Source: an uncultured Saprospiraceae bacterium (GTDB lineage Bacteria; Bacteroidota; Bacteroidia; Chitinophagales; Saprospiraceae). From it: a DNA stretch of 43,676 nucleotides. Below are positions 11,201-20,050 of this stretch, in pieces. Location: assembly GCA_937921525.1 (NCBI GenBank), contig CAKZUM010000001.1:1-43676 (forward strand). Direction: 5' to 3'. Within the stretch, counting starts at the first letter, position 1. The number at the start of each line of letters is the position of its first letter. The notes below the pieces were generated by a model. The model saw only the letters and a list, made by a program, of their open reading frames with translations. It was not told the origin of the DNA and ran no database searches. The position numbers and the translations under genes are program-made.

Positions 11201-14200
11201 AGCGTAAAAATTGAAGTGAAACCAGTTGGACAAATGACTATCTCTGGCGATAATCTCATTTGTGCGCCCTATGAAACAAATACCTTAAACACCAACCCTG
11301 GCTATGATTATTATGAATGGTATTTATTAAATGGTGGTTTTGAAATCATAAAAGCTTCTACTCCAACAGAGGAATGGACTGGACCAATCGAACCCGGTAA
11401 ATATATTGTCAAAGGTTTCCGAAGCACAGACTTATGTCCAAGCGCATCGGACACCATTATGATTATGCAAGACGAATGTATTGATTTAGAATTAGAAAAA
11501 AATGTAGTCAATATTCCAACACCATTTATTATCGGTAGTCAAATAACTTATGAGCTAGTCGTTTGTAATAAAGCAGACCCTGCTTTGGACCCAGGCTATG
11601 ATGCATTCGATGTACAAGTAGCAGATCAATTACCCGGTGGTGTCACCTATGTCTCCCATACTCAAACTACTGGCAACTACAGTCCTACTCAAAATGACTG
11701 GGATATAAGTGTTATAGAAAATGGAACTTGTGATACCCTCTGGATAGACGTTACTGTAGAAGACTATGGCTGTACCATCAATGAGGCACAAATCACAAAA
11801 GCCGATAAAGAAGATATTGATAGCACCCCAAATAATGATGATGGCAACCAAAGCGAAGATGATGAAGATAATGGTAAGGTAGTCTTAGATACCTTCGACT
11901 TAGCATTAACCAAAAAGCTGAGTCCGATGCAAGCCGTTCCTGTCACCATCGGTAGCACGGTCACTTATGATATTGAAGTTTGCAATCAAGGACAAATAGA
12001 TGCTTACAATGTTGAAGTAGTAGATTACGTGCCAACAGGTATGGCAGTCACCGATCCAAATTGGACCGTTGGTAGCGTAGCTAATGAATATTTCCAAACA
12101 ATCCCAGGGCCTATTACGGTAGGAAATTGTCAGACTATAAAATTAGTAACGGAAGTCACTTCTATTCCTACAAGTGGCAGCTATATCAACTACGCAGAAA
12201 TCAATAAATCACAAGATAGCAATGGAGATAGTCCACCTGATATTGATAGTACTCCTGACAATGACCCCGCAAATGATGGAGCCGTTGAAGACGATGCAAC
12301 CGACAATACGAATGGAGACGAAGACGATCATGACCCCGCCGAAATAAAGGTCATCATGGTCGCTTGTCAAATAGCAAATAATAGTTTCGTGTGTCCAGAA
12401 ACGGCATTGGTCATGGAAGAGATCGGCATGAATAATGTCCGATGGAATTGGTCTGGACCCAATGGATTTACAAGCACCACACAAGGTGTCAATATCAATC
12501 CACCAATAGCGGGTACTTACGCTGTAACCGTTACCGATAATAATGGACTCACTACTACCTGCGAAGTAGAAATAGGTATTCATCCAGAGATGACTTTAAC
12601 GACTAGTCTAACTAATCCTTCTTGTTTTAAAGGTACAGATGGAGCAATTGATTTAACCGTTACAGGAGGTACTGGCCCTTTTACTTTTGATTGGACGAAC
12701 GATGGTCCAGATGCAACAGATGATGATACAGAAGATATTAACAACTTAGAAGCAGGCACCTATGGAGTCATTGTGACAGATGCCAATGGATGTATAAAAG
12801 AGACAAAAGTCACTCTAACACATCCTGACGAACTTGGCTGTAGAGTACAAGGTACAGATCTATTATGTAATGGGGATAATAGCGGCAGCATGGAAGTCCA
12901 AGCAAGAGGAGGCACGCTTCCTTACGAATATAGTTTAGATGGTGCACCATATCAACCAGGTACTTCTTTTACAGGGGTGGCCGCAGGGATGCACACCGTC
13001 ACCGTAAAAGATGCCAATGGATGTACTTCTACTTGTGAACTTACTTTAAAAGAACCAGAACTTCTTTCTTGCTCTATTAAAGCAACGGATGATAGTAGCT
13101 GTATAACAAATAATGGTTCAATCGAAACGATACCAACTGGCGGCACTAGCCCATATGAATTTAGCATAGATGGAACTACCTTCCAAAGGAGTAGTTTATT
13201 TTCCAATTTAGGCGCTGGAGATTATACGCTTACTGTAAAAGATGCCAATGGATGTATCACCACTTGTAGGGCGATACTCTCCGAACCAAGGCCTCCTGTT
13301 TGTACGATTACGACTACCGAAAATGTTACTTGTAAAAATGGAACAGATGGAAGCTTGATAGCCGAAGGTTCGTCAGGTAGTGGAGATTTTGAATTTAGCT
13401 TAGATGGAATGACTTGGCAAACTGCTGGAACATTTGACAGCTTAACAGCAGGTACTTATACCGTCACTATTAGAAATGTAGATACGCCAACTTGTACCAG
13501 TACCTGTACTACGATCATTACGGAACCAACTGTTTTATCTTGTTCTCTAACAGGTACGAATATTAGTTGTAATGGTGGAAGCGATGGTATCATTACCGTA
13601 GCGGCTATCGGCGGATTAGGAAATTACGAATACAGTATAGATGGTGGAGCAACTTGGCAACTTGGCAATACTTTTACTGGATTACCAATAGGCGATTACA
13701 CCGTTCAACTAAGAGATAACGACGATATTAATTGTATCACTTCTTGTGATATAACTTTGAGAGAACCACCTGTTTTGGCATTTACAACCAATGTGACACA
13801 GGTTGCTTGTAATGGAGATGCTTCTGGGGTGATTTTCGTTACGCCAACTGGTGGCACCGCCCCTTACGAATATAGCCTCAATGGCATGGCATGGCAACCG
13901 GGCAACATCTATGCAAATCTTACAGCAGGTAATCAAGTCATTACCGTAAGAGATGCCCAAGGATGTATTTTATCCTCCCTAATAACCATCACAGAACCGA
14001 GTGCATTGAGTTGTACTATCGTTTCTACGAATGCGACTAACTGTGGTATTTTTGATGGTACGATAATCGTCAATGCAGTCGGTGGTGTACCCACTTACGA
14101 ATACAGTATTGATGGAACGAACTATCAAGCTAGTAATTCTTTTACTGGATTAATGGCAGGTTCTTATATCATTTCTGTTCGAGATGAGAATGATTGTATT

Positions 14201-17200
14201 AGCACTTGTTCGGTAACGATCACCACACCCGATGCCCCATATTGTCAAATTTCAGCGGTCACACACGTAGAATGTTTTGGCGATGCTACAGGAAGTTTCA
14301 CGGTGATAGGAACAGAAGGAAATCCACCGTATGAATTTAGTTTAGATAGTACAAACTGGCAACCAACAGGAGCATTCAATAATTTAACCGCTGGTCAATA
14401 TACCATTTATATTCGGAATATTGGTAGTACCAATTGTATCAGTATGTGTGCGGTAGAAATAGAACAACCGACCCAATTAACTTGTCAATTAATACCAACC
14501 GATCCTCTTTGTAAAGATGGAACGGATGGCAACATAACAGTTCTGGCAACAGAGGGTACACCAGGCTATGAATATAGTTTAGATGGGAATCCATGGCAAC
14601 CTGATGCAGTCTTTTCTGGACTAGTAGCCGGCGATTATTCTATAACTATTCGGGATGCAAATAATTGTACAACTACTTGTGAGGTAACGCTAAGTGAGCC
14701 ACCTTTATTAACTTGTACGACTACAGTTGTTGATTTACTTTGTAAGGATGATGGGGATGGAATTATCACGGTAACAGGTATGGGCGGCACAGGTAACTAT
14801 GAGTACAACATAGATGGAGGTGCTTGGCAAACAAGCAATATTTTCTCTAGTTTAAGTGGTGGCGATTATGTACTAAACATCAGAGATGAACATAATTGCA
14901 TATCAACTTGTACCGCAAGAATTAATGAACCAACAACTCTAGTTTGTAAGCTCGTAGAAGTCGTTCCAGAATCTTGTGCCTTTAATGATGGAAGTATAGA
15001 AGTCATGGCTTCTGGCGGAACAGGTACACCTAGCTATAGCATAGATGGAGGTGCTACTACTCAAGCAACAGGTTTATTTACAGGCTTGACATTGGGCATA
15101 TATACCATTACGATACAAGATGAAAATAACTGTATAAGCACTTGTTCTTTTGAAATATTACCAGACTGCTATGACCTAGCTTTAGTTAAAAATCTTGCTA
15201 CACCAGGCCCATATAGTTATGGTCAAAAAGTAGTATTTGATATTGAAGTAATCAACCAAGGAAACATCAATGCAACGAACGTAGAAATCACAGATCATGT
15301 TCCTTGCGGATTTAGCTATGACCCAAGTGCATTAATAAATGTATCGAATAATTGGACGCCAACTGCGACAGCCGTTCCGATGAGTGTCATTGCTAATCTT
15401 CCTGCACAAACAAGAGATACTTTACAAATAGAATTAATCGTACAGGAATGTACAAATGCAAATGGCCATACTAACGAAGCTGAAATCAGTAGTGCCTTTG
15501 ATGAAAATGGAAACCCTGGTGAGGATGTGGATAGTACTACTGATTATGATCCAAACAATGATGTAGGAGGAGAACCTAATGGCCCGACTGACGATCAAGA
15601 AGATGGCGATGGCACGGTTGATGAAGATGACCATGATCCTGCTTTTGTAGAAATTTATGATTTAGCATTAACTAAAAAACTAGTTACACCTGCCCCATAT
15701 GCCTATGGAGATATTTTGGAATTTTCTATAGAAATTTGTAATCAAGCAGCCAGTCCAGTTCAAAATATTATAGTCTCCGATTATGTCCCAGTCGGCTATA
15801 GTTATGATGCTAGCTTGAATGTAGGTTGGACTGGAAGTGGGCCTACTCCTACCACTTTAAATTACAAACACACGACTCCTTTATTACATGGGGCTGACTG
15901 TATAACTATTCCTTTATTTTTAAAATTAGAAATGTCAAGTGGCATAGATGATTGGAAAAATATAGGAGAAATCAGCAGCTTTGAAGATGAAAACGGCAAC
16001 CCACAAAACGATGTAGATAGCACCCCAGATAGCAACCCGAATAATGATGGCGATATGGAAGACAACGTGACCGATGGCACCAATGGAGATGAAGATGATT
16101 CCGATCCAGCAGGTCCAGAAATAATAGATATTGCTTTAATTAAAACAACTACGGACACGGGGCCTTTTGTGTATGGCGATACGATTGTCTTTGACATTCA
16201 GGTATTCAATCAAGGGAATGTTGATTTATATAATACAGTTATCAATGACTTCATTCCTTGTGGTTATCGCTACTTAGGTACGAACTCTTCTTCGTGGATG
16301 TTTGACTCTGGTACTGGTATTGCTTCCACTACTTTAGCGGGTCCGATTGTTGCAGGAGATAGCACGACTGTTTCCATTGTACTAGAAGTGCAAGCTTGCG
16401 AACCTGCCTCTACCACTGCATGGACGAACATAGCAGAAATAGATTCTTTTGAAGATAAAGAAGGAGAAGATCGAACAGACGATGATATAGATTCTGATGC
16501 AGATGGTGACCCAACGAATGATCCAACAGATGATAATACCAATGACAACAATAATGGCGATGAAGATGATAATGATCCAGAAACAATTGTCCTATTTGAT
16601 TTAGCTCAAATCAAACAAGTGGCAACACCTGGCCCTTACGCTTACGGAGATATTATAGAATATGAAATTACTGTTATCAATCAAGGAAATGTAGCTGCTC
16701 AAAACATCTTAATCTACGATCATATTCCTACTGGATTAATTTATGATCCTAGTTTAAATTCAATTTGGTCTGGCGCAGCCCCTACGGTCAACACCACCAT
16801 TTCCAGTATTTTATTACCGGGAGAATCTACTACTGTTAGTATCTTTTTAAGCCTTGCACCAAATAGTGCAGGTAATGATAATTATACCAATTATAGTGAA
16901 ATTGGCGGTAGTGAAGATGGAGACGGAAATGATACTACCAATAGCGATGTGGATAGTACTCCAGATAACGACCCTAGCAACGATGGAGGGGGCGAACCAG
17001 ATAGTCCTTCAGACGATCAAACAAATGGAGATGGAACTAATGATGAAGACGATCACGATCCTGCTGTTATTGATGTCTTTGACTTAGCCTTAAAGAAAAC
17101 AACTTCGGCAGTCGGCCCATTTGCTTATGGTGATGTTATTACTTTTGATTTCACAGTATACAATCAAGGAAACGTACCGAGCACCAATATTGAAATAACA

Positions 17201-19717
17201 GAACAAACACCTTGTGGCTATGCCTTTGATGCTGCCCTAAATCCTGATTGGTTGCCTACTGGAAGTTCTGCTACTACGATCATTAGTGATACCTTACAAG
17301 GTGGAGATTCTATTATTGTCTCTATTAATTTTATTATCCAAGCTTGCGCAGATGTAGGTGCATGGAAAAATACAGGCGAGATTAGTGGCAGTCAAGATGA
17401 TGAAGGAAATGATACGACTGATTATGATATTGATTCAGATGCTGACAACGATCCAACGAATGATGGCGACATGGAAGATGACGCAACAGATAATGAAAAT
17501 GGAGATGAGGATGATTCTGATTTTGAAGAAATACAAATTTTTGATCTCGCATTGATTAAGCAATTAGCACCTACTCAACGAACTCCTGTGTTAGCGGGTT
17601 ATCCTGTCGAATATCAAATGACCATTTTCAATCAAGGCAATGTTGATGCTTATGATATTACAGTAGTCGATTATATTCCAGAAGGCTTACGTTTTAGAAT
17701 TGCAGATAATACAAACGCAAATACAGGAAATGTCAACGATTGGATGTTAGTCGGCAGTCTCCCAACTTACACAATTGATTATCTACCTTCTTTAGGCTCC
17801 GTAAATTTCAATATTCTATTCACTATTGAACCTGATTTTAGGGGAGAGAGTATCACTAACTTCGGAGAAATCACACATGGATCGGATAAGCAAGGTGGAT
17901 CAAATACACCTGATGCGGATTCTGTATCAGATGATGATGAACAGAATGATACCTTTGCTGATGACGATGACATTAATGGAGATAGTAAAATTGGTCAAGA
18001 TGAAGACGATCATGATCCTGCTGTTATTTTCATTATCCCTATTGAGGATATTGTGATTATCGGAGATACAAGTATTACCGTTTTAGATACTATCGTAACC
18101 GATACGATAAGCGATATAGATCCTGAAGCAACGCCCGTATTTGAAGAAGAAATAGAAGAAGTAGTAGATTGTAGCAAATTCCCTGCTTACTGTTATCATG
18201 GGCTAGCGATTGAGCTGATGCCGATGGGTATGGTCGAAACTTGGGCTAGTGATATAAGTGTCAATGACTTCTCACAATGTCCAGATTATCAACTAGGTTT
18301 ATGGCATGAAAGTATGCCGATGAAGCAACCGACTACCCTTGCGGAAGTGCGCGCTTTACCAACTAACTTAGTCTTTACTTGTGCAACTTTAGGAAATCAA
18401 GAAGTACAATTATATATCACTGATCCTGAAGGTAATTGGAACTTCTGTGAAACCTATATTAATGTCCAAGACAATAATAAGGGCTGTGTGGCAACTCAAT
18501 CTACCGATGCCACTAACGCATTGTTAGGTGGCCAAGTAAATACTTGGAAAGGAGATGCTGTACAAGAAGTTTTGTTGAGTACCACTCAAATAGATTATAT
18601 GACTACTCATGATGGGTTCTATCACTTTGAGTTACCGATGGAAGAAAGCTATACCGTTACACCGCAAAAGAATCATATTCCGTTGAATGGTGTAAGTACT
18701 TTTGATTTGGTGTTGATGACAAAGCACATCTTAGGGGTTCAGCCTTTTGACAATCCATATCAATGGATTGCAGCAGATGTGAACCAATCGAAAACGGTTA
18801 CTGCTTTTGATTTAGTGCAGTTAAGAAAAATGATTCTTGCGATTGATACTGAATTTACGAATAATACCAGCTGGCGTTTTGTGGAAGCTAATTATGAATT
18901 TACTACAGATAATCCACTATCAGAGAACTTCCCTGAACAAGCCCATATTAGTAATCTAAGTAACAATATGGTGATGGATTTTGTGGCAATAAAAATCGGA
19001 GATATTAACGGAAACGTTAGACCGAATGCCTTCCACCAAGCAACACCAAGAAATAGTGCGGAAGTATTTGAAATACAAGTTGCTGATCAATTCTTAAAAG
19101 CAGGGCAGACCTATGAGATTGACTTGCGAGCAAAGGACATCAGTAAAATACAAGGCTACCAATTTACGGTCAATACTAAAAATATAATGATCGACCAAAT
19201 ACATGGGGCATTAATGACGACAGAAAACTTTGGACTCAATAACTTAGATGCAGGTAGAATTACAGTAAGCTGGAATCAACAACCGAACTACTTAGTAAGT
19301 GAAGAAAAACTATTCACAATTCAGTTACAAGCAACTAAGGATACTAGAATGAGTGAGGTACTCCGATTAAATAGTCACCCAACTGTCGCAGAAGCGTATG
19401 ACTTGGAGGATAATATAATGGAGGTACAATTACAGTTCACTAACTATGATAGTACAACCGATTTTGACTTAGCACAAAATCAACCAAATCCATTTAGAAA
19501 CCAAACAAGCATCGGATATACTTTACCTGTTAACAGTTCTGTAGAATTGATATTAAGAGATGAAGCTGGTAGAGTGATTCAGGTAATAAAGCAAGATGGT
19601 AAAGCTGGATATAATGTCATTCAATTAAATGAATTGGAGACTGCACCAGGATTTATTTACTATCAGTTGATTACTAAATTTGGAACTAAATCTAAAAAGA
19701 TGATTAGAGTGGAATAA
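5261..19717 (+). CDS. Giant T9SS-secreted SprB-repeat and DUF11 adhesin, 4818 aa
   Basis: A complete frame of 4818 residues ends with TAA. The start at 5261 gives a good signal peptide: M-K-K-T-T-L-K-N-N, a hydrophobic core at about 10-22, and a likely cleavage site near residue 29. Layout: a large Cys-rich region I do not recognise as a family (about 30-2074, ending in Ig/PKD-like modules); two DUF11 domains (2075-2367); an Ig-like module (2368-2442); 11 SprB-like repeats (2443-3300); six DUF11 domains (3303-4257); the tail cassette (about 4260-4734); and a type A T9SS sorting domain (about 4735-4818). SprB repeats (PF13573) are named after the mobile gliding adhesin of Flavobacterium, but this protein need not be an orthologue. 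The likely role is a long cell-surface adhesin or filament. It stands alone between terminators, with its own leader, so it is probably monocistronic. The gene is intact despite 14.5 kb of coding sequence. Confidence 0.96.
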   Translation: MKKTTLKNNYLVFVLSILLFFQISEKIYGENINAENLFTPITQQVFEDRVETLRLLQESYSIADCTEEKQLQQKIYSHRKAIIADIKTQAGIETTTAFMMPDPIPCPEMQVIELLGVPGFAETDELVICGAPDTLAFLIFIEEPGTISGTQMSATFLPGMQYAGFELTHYGSGTISNLDPNPSAPKFLLEGITNGVYIGYIGVEATCDANINAFEYEVDLDFSFIYEDTLGNFQKCRQSVTPIRTYNSVIKDPVLNYRNVPITTINSLSTEFCTNIQISQDGIDAYLTEVEFSICNVDFSNEVQLNSISANGTPIPYTYNAADSTVKMIVSDNFFLGNSNANPVDTLFNESEFLNMQVCMQVDECPTVNTQFINYKTAYYCHGDTCQVINRASEIRVRPNDRPVPIATSNLIQIPGVCGAPAIMELTLKSSVLDSAGGIFTDLSFGFETCDQSALDISKVTIGGTEITADNYEWIDDDLNIDLTTLTSDPDGIGNGITDADGDGFFDDLPGGRMLTVRIELDFICALPPDAGSIACSSLDCSFAQFYVRAKRDCGQAFSFEPNVEDFSITNGATYVNLGNQDLVSNSYFAYNFGNTRTTGNTCASPIAPKVKTVEFCYVYERENIEPCPAENTTNELQVLFDGNPLLVNDIVFVPSSGSMTVNGVTTQSNVTGTFTDLAPDQRLLSLPIGELNVGDTVCYIYQIEADSASCTPPIYMNGTHQVIETCTTDGCTCKTVKACDVALFRSDPSNCGCECDIASGANIQRWNLGYTDETMTEKVKIEDVPIEDRTRFLPCDTMYYEGWMTFNSPESVGELYQWYFVANITNIGSNGWGGNDDTELMIDASGTELLGLDFAKQGGAGKVPIDISSFSDCLDNPNTTGSTGFFAYAAKTPWDDVTYNTPMCNSGYEYHDGNLFGVYFRNFNKLEDCRGTETASWEEVDCLDQIKEAFNIEIGDTIYMRWLLPLTKNVKAAANEIANPDFTYRDPQILNVATGHFLDEFDSDCLLSLSNCRENSPFQTFCPEGINAVTEMTLDDCGGQVEHSFNVVTTSPVNWFTAEYRPFFTLEDIQIPMYSPLIYCGNAKIVTKGGLEYPLNVQSMTNHSCATVDGQEYCTVSEGDIGTLTFNPEADGYPGLGVGLGGYVDDFKIVYDLCKICPSETPDFSNYEITYDYRTCETLNGNCFRCNQSTTGTSNELPNICGINGSALVDRLGYYYNVLELDTLFRWEDVTSGDVVTTDISNGFPELTQEQDRNLLSSTSPGSSEELNTITVCADGTDSTLETHMGMLASITLTNSVVFTGGYDAAMNPLLFDTVSVSPTTTTYAVFLPDLAPGECTEFKIGTSLLFCPTPPDVPEICITTTSGCMGRSIMAALAGETQACNSIETCYQYVFEESGIQADFLTPIEDETYALCDTIPMAVLVKNVKTTTLTDIVLDIDLPLVGMEIISGSFEASYPNSGDFSLPFYSIVDPAINGNNLIYTEDNDFSNAIHSNGLPGVTSAADSNYVLVRFFVETKCDEFISGSQATFVATATDPCSPDILSSGIVTSNQMIINGADPADYGQVLITAKPSEAFCGQETPTFKITGQNISEQPLGDSVTMCITLPTGLTYRPGSMRYIIPTSLDVGTEIITDINGQTQICFQGFENMPIGGAFTLNFEADFDTDAICGDYDIQVDTKNLVEDESCTDGGLCDVYVQSSVNPTFTLTLKGPLETTDIQLFKKCTGTDDPVTICYEATLRNPGPDYMGDVSVNLHDDILGDNILDFYDPILGGDTYNDVFVASGDSITLTGCYTVTEINACPIILDMVYDSECTCNHLATPYASVEPEFTAMLPPTTVLCPGQELGIEICGDNTLTFNPASNVNTRTVGDSTYISVIDNSIVTQLYFSGGIGECTYDEIRFIRGVEEFDLDISDSITCQNQVATLELSIPIEYQDYVEIQWSPTTNLDDPNRIDPDFLSDTPGMYCYEVALTFNGGCVRRDSVKIEVKPVGQMTISGDNLICAPYETNTLNTNPGYDYYEWYLLNGGFEIIKASTPTEEWTGPIEPGKYIVKGFRSTDLCPSASDTIMIMQDECIDLELEKNVVNIPTPFIIGSQITYELVVCNKADPALDPGYDAFDVQVADQLPGGVTYVSHTQTTGNYSPTQNDWDISVIENGTCDTLWIDVTVEDYGCTINEAQITKADKEDIDSTPNNDDGNQSEDDEDNGKVVLDTFDLALTKKLSPMQAVPVTIGSTVTYDIEVCNQGQIDAYNVEVVDYVPTGMAVTDPNWTVGSVANEYFQTIPGPITVGNCQTIKLVTEVTSIPTSGSYINYAEINKSQDSNGDSPPDIDSTPDNDPANDGAVEDDATDNTNGDEDDHDPAEIKVIMVACQIANNSFVCPETALVMEEIGMNNVRWNWSGPNGFTSTTQGVNINPPIAGTYAVTVTDNNGLTTTCEVEIGIHPEMTLTTSLTNPSCFKGTDGAIDLTVTGGTGPFTFDWTNDGPDATDDDTEDINNLEAGTYGVIVTDANGCIKETKVTLTHPDELGCRVQGTDLLCNGDNSGSMEVQARGGTLPYEYSLDGAPYQPGTSFTGVAAGMHTVTVKDANGCTSTCELTLKEPELLSCSIKATDDSSCITNNGSIETIPTGGTSPYEFSIDGTTFQRSSLFSNLGAGDYTLTVKDANGCITTCRAILSEPRPPVCTITTTENVTCKNGTDGSLIAEGSSGSGDFEFSLDGMTWQTAGTFDSLTAGTYTVTIRNVDTPTCTSTCTTIITEPTVLSCSLTGTNISCNGGSDGIITVAAIGGLGNYEYSIDGGATWQLGNTFTGLPIGDYTVQLRDNDDINCITSCDITLREPPVLAFTTNVTQVACNGDASGVIFVTPTGGTAPYEYSLNGMAWQPGNIYANLTAGNQVITVRDAQGCILSSLITITEPSALSCTIVSTNATNCGIFDGTIIVNAVGGVPTYEYSIDGTNYQASNSFTGLMAGSYIISVRDENDCISTCSVTITTPDAPYCQISAVTHVECFGDATGSFTVIGTEGNPPYEFSLDSTNWQPTGAFNNLTAGQYTIYIRNIGSTNCISMCAVEIEQPTQLTCQLIPTDPLCKDGTDGNITVLATEGTPGYEYSLDGNPWQPDAVFSGLVAGDYSITIRDANNCTTTCEVTLSEPPLLTCTTTVVDLLCKDDGDGIITVTGMGGTGNYEYNIDGGAWQTSNIFSSLSGGDYVLNIRDEHNCISTCTARINEPTTLVCKLVEVVPESCAFNDGSIEVMASGGTGTPSYSIDGGATTQATGLFTGLTLGIYTITIQDENNCISTCSFEILPDCYDLALVKNLATPGPYSYGQKVVFDIEVINQGNINATNVEITDHVPCGFSYDPSALINVSNNWTPTATAVPMSVIANLPAQTRDTLQIELIVQECTNANGHTNEAEISSAFDENGNPGEDVDSTTDYDPNNDVGGEPNGPTDDQEDGDGTVDEDDHDPAFVEIYDLALTKKLVTPAPYAYGDILEFSIEICNQAASPVQNIIVSDYVPVGYSYDASLNVGWTGSGPTPTTLNYKHTTPLLHGADCITIPLFLKLEMSSGIDDWKNIGEISSFEDENGNPQNDVDSTPDSNPNNDGDMEDNVTDGTNGDEDDSDPAGPEIIDIALIKTTTDTGPFVYGDTIVFDIQVFNQGNVDLYNTVINDFIPCGYRYLGTNSSSWMFDSGTGIASTTLAGPIVAGDSTTVSIVLEVQACEPASTTAWTNIAEIDSFEDKEGEDRTDDDIDSDADGDPTNDPTDDNTNDNNNGDEDDNDPETIVLFDLAQIKQVATPGPYAYGDIIEYEITVINQGNVAAQNILIYDHIPTGLIYDPSLNSIWSGAAPTVNTTISSILLPGESTTVSIFLSLAPNSAGNDNYTNYSEIGGSEDGDGNDTTNSDVDSTPDNDPSNDGGGEPDSPSDDQTNGDGTNDEDDHDPAVIDVFDLALKKTTSAVGPFAYGDVITFDFTVYNQGNVPSTNIEITEQTPCGYAFDAALNPDWLPTGSSATTIISDTLQGGDSIIVSINFIIQACADVGAWKNTGEISGSQDDEGNDTTDYDIDSDADNDPTNDGDMEDDATDNENGDEDDSDFEEIQIFDLALIKQLAPTQRTPVLAGYPVEYQMTIFNQGNVDAYDITVVDYIPEGLRFRIADNTNANTGNVNDWMLVGSLPTYTIDYLPSLGSVNFNILFTIEPDFRGESITNFGEITHGSDKQGGSNTPDADSVSDDDEQNDTFADDDDINGDSKIGQDEDDHDPAVIFIIPIEDIVIIGDTSITVLDTIVTDTISDIDPEATPVFEEEIEEVVDCSKFPAYCYHGLAIELMPMGMVETWASDISVNDFSQCPDYQLGLWHESMPMKQPTTLAEVRALPTNLVFTCATLGNQEVQLYITDPEGNWNFCETYINVQDNNKGCVATQSTDATNALLGGQVNTWKGDAVQEVLLSTTQIDYMTTHDGFYHFELPMEESYTVTPQKNHIPLNGVSTFDLVLMTKHILGVQPFDNPYQWIAADVNQSKTVTAFDLVQLRKMILAIDTEFTNNTSWRFVEANYEFTTDNPLSENFPEQAHISNLSNNMVMDFVAIKIGDINGNVRPNAFHQATPRNSAEVFEIQVADQFLKAGQTYEIDLRAKDISKIQGYQFTVNTKNIMIDQIHGALMTTENFGLNNLDAGRITVSWNQQPNYLVSEEKLFTIQLQATKDTRMSEVLRLNSHPTVAEAYDLEDNIMEVQLQFTNYDSTTDFDLAQNQPNPFRNQTSIGYTLPVNSSVELILRDEAGRVIQVIKQDGKAGYNVIQLNELETAPGFIYYQLITKFGTKSKKMIRVE
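5351..11482 (+). other. Unrecognised 2040-residue Cys-rich N-terminal region
   Basis: Residues about 30-2074 show many evenly spread cysteines, beta-strand-like patterns and repeated T-G/S-G turns, and no catalytic motif I can identify. Segments near the end (about residues 1850-2070) look like Ig/PKD-type sandwiches, with phrases such as I-C-G-D-N and Y-Y-E-W-Y-L. The DUF11-like pattern of paired Cys and aromatic residues recurs loosely, so this may be a set of diverged beta-sandwich domains, but I cannot place boundaries. It is the only long part of the protein that is not an obvious repeat, so it is the best candidate for the specific binding or tip function. Confidence 0.55.
12587..15160 (+). 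repeat. Eleven SprB-like repeats
   Basis: Eleven units of roughly 75-85 residues share the pattern C-x-G-x-x-D-G, then G-G-T-x-P-Y-E-Y-S-L/I-D-G, then L-x-A-G-x-Y-T-V-T-V-x-D-x-N-x-C-x-x-T-C, ending in E-P. The first unit is the most diverged, with F-D-W-T in place of Y-E-Y-S and no second Cys of the pair. The pattern matches the SprB repeat (PF13573) found in T9SS-exported surface proteins. Conserved cysteine positions suggest a disulfide in or between units. Confidence 0.88.
15167..18040 (+). repeat. Six tandem DUF11 domains with acidic linkers
   Basis: Unit starts are 15167, 15653, 16121, 16592, 17075 and 17537, each opening with the D-L/I-A-L/Q motif. The linkers follow D-S-T-P-D-N-D-P-x-N-D-G and then G-D-E-D-D-H/S-D. 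The last three units follow the order B, A, L-A-P-T-Q type that also closes the gene ending at 4684. Two further DUF11 domains lie at 11483-12361, ahead of the SprB array. Confidence 0.9.
18041..19714 (+). other. Tail cassette, copy 2, with T9SS sorting domain
   Basis: The module order is the same as in the copy at 3002-4681: linker, HYR-like from about 18167, CarboxypepD_reg-like, dockerin-like (about 18671-18845), cohesin-like (about 19060-19390) and sorting domain (about 19463-19714). The protein differs from copy 1 at a few dozen positions, and long stretches are identical at the nucleotide level. Confidence 0.82.
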
Positions 19718-19752
19718 TCGGATCAAGAAAATAGTAATATATTAATAATTGG

Positions 19753-19787
19753 AGTAGTCTCACTTTGGATGGGACTACTTTTTTTTT
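19753..19787 (+). terminator. Rho-independent terminator after the giant SprB-repeat gene
   Basis: AGTAGTC (19753-19759) pairs with GACTACT (19773-19779) and runs into a T tract of nine, 35 bases after the stop. Its sequence and its distance from the stop match the terminator at 4724-4758. Confidence 0.87.
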
Positions 19788-20050
19788 GCCTTCATCGGAA
19801 ATACATTTGGTTAAAATTTTACTTTTCTTGAAAAAAATAAATTTTGACCAGAATAGCGTCCTGTATGAAGCAGAAAAAACATCGCTTATAACAAAAAAAA
19901 TCAGTTACAAAACGGCAAATATAAACTACACAACAATAAATACAAATAAATTTTTCTGTATAAAACATTGTAGTCGAAGAGTTCATAAAATAAAGACGAT
20001 AAATACATTTATTATTTTTTTATATTAAAAATATTTTTTATTGTAAAAAA

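Noticed and set aside
12209..12583. A 124-codon open frame on the minus strand
   Set aside because: It is a shadow of the DUF11 linker and Ig-like module of the giant gene; no signal peptide or domain was seen.
18671..18845. Dockerin-like module as proof of a cellulosome
   Set aside because: Dockerin-like segments of this form are common in T9SS-exported proteins. No glycoside hydrolase or scaffoldin is present, and the calcium-loop residues are only partly kept.
19765..20028. An 87-codon + strand open frame after the giant gene
   Set aside because: It begins inside the terminator hairpin, runs through AT-rich DNA dominated by A and T runs, has biased K/N/I/T content and shows no domain. 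It looks like a chance frame.
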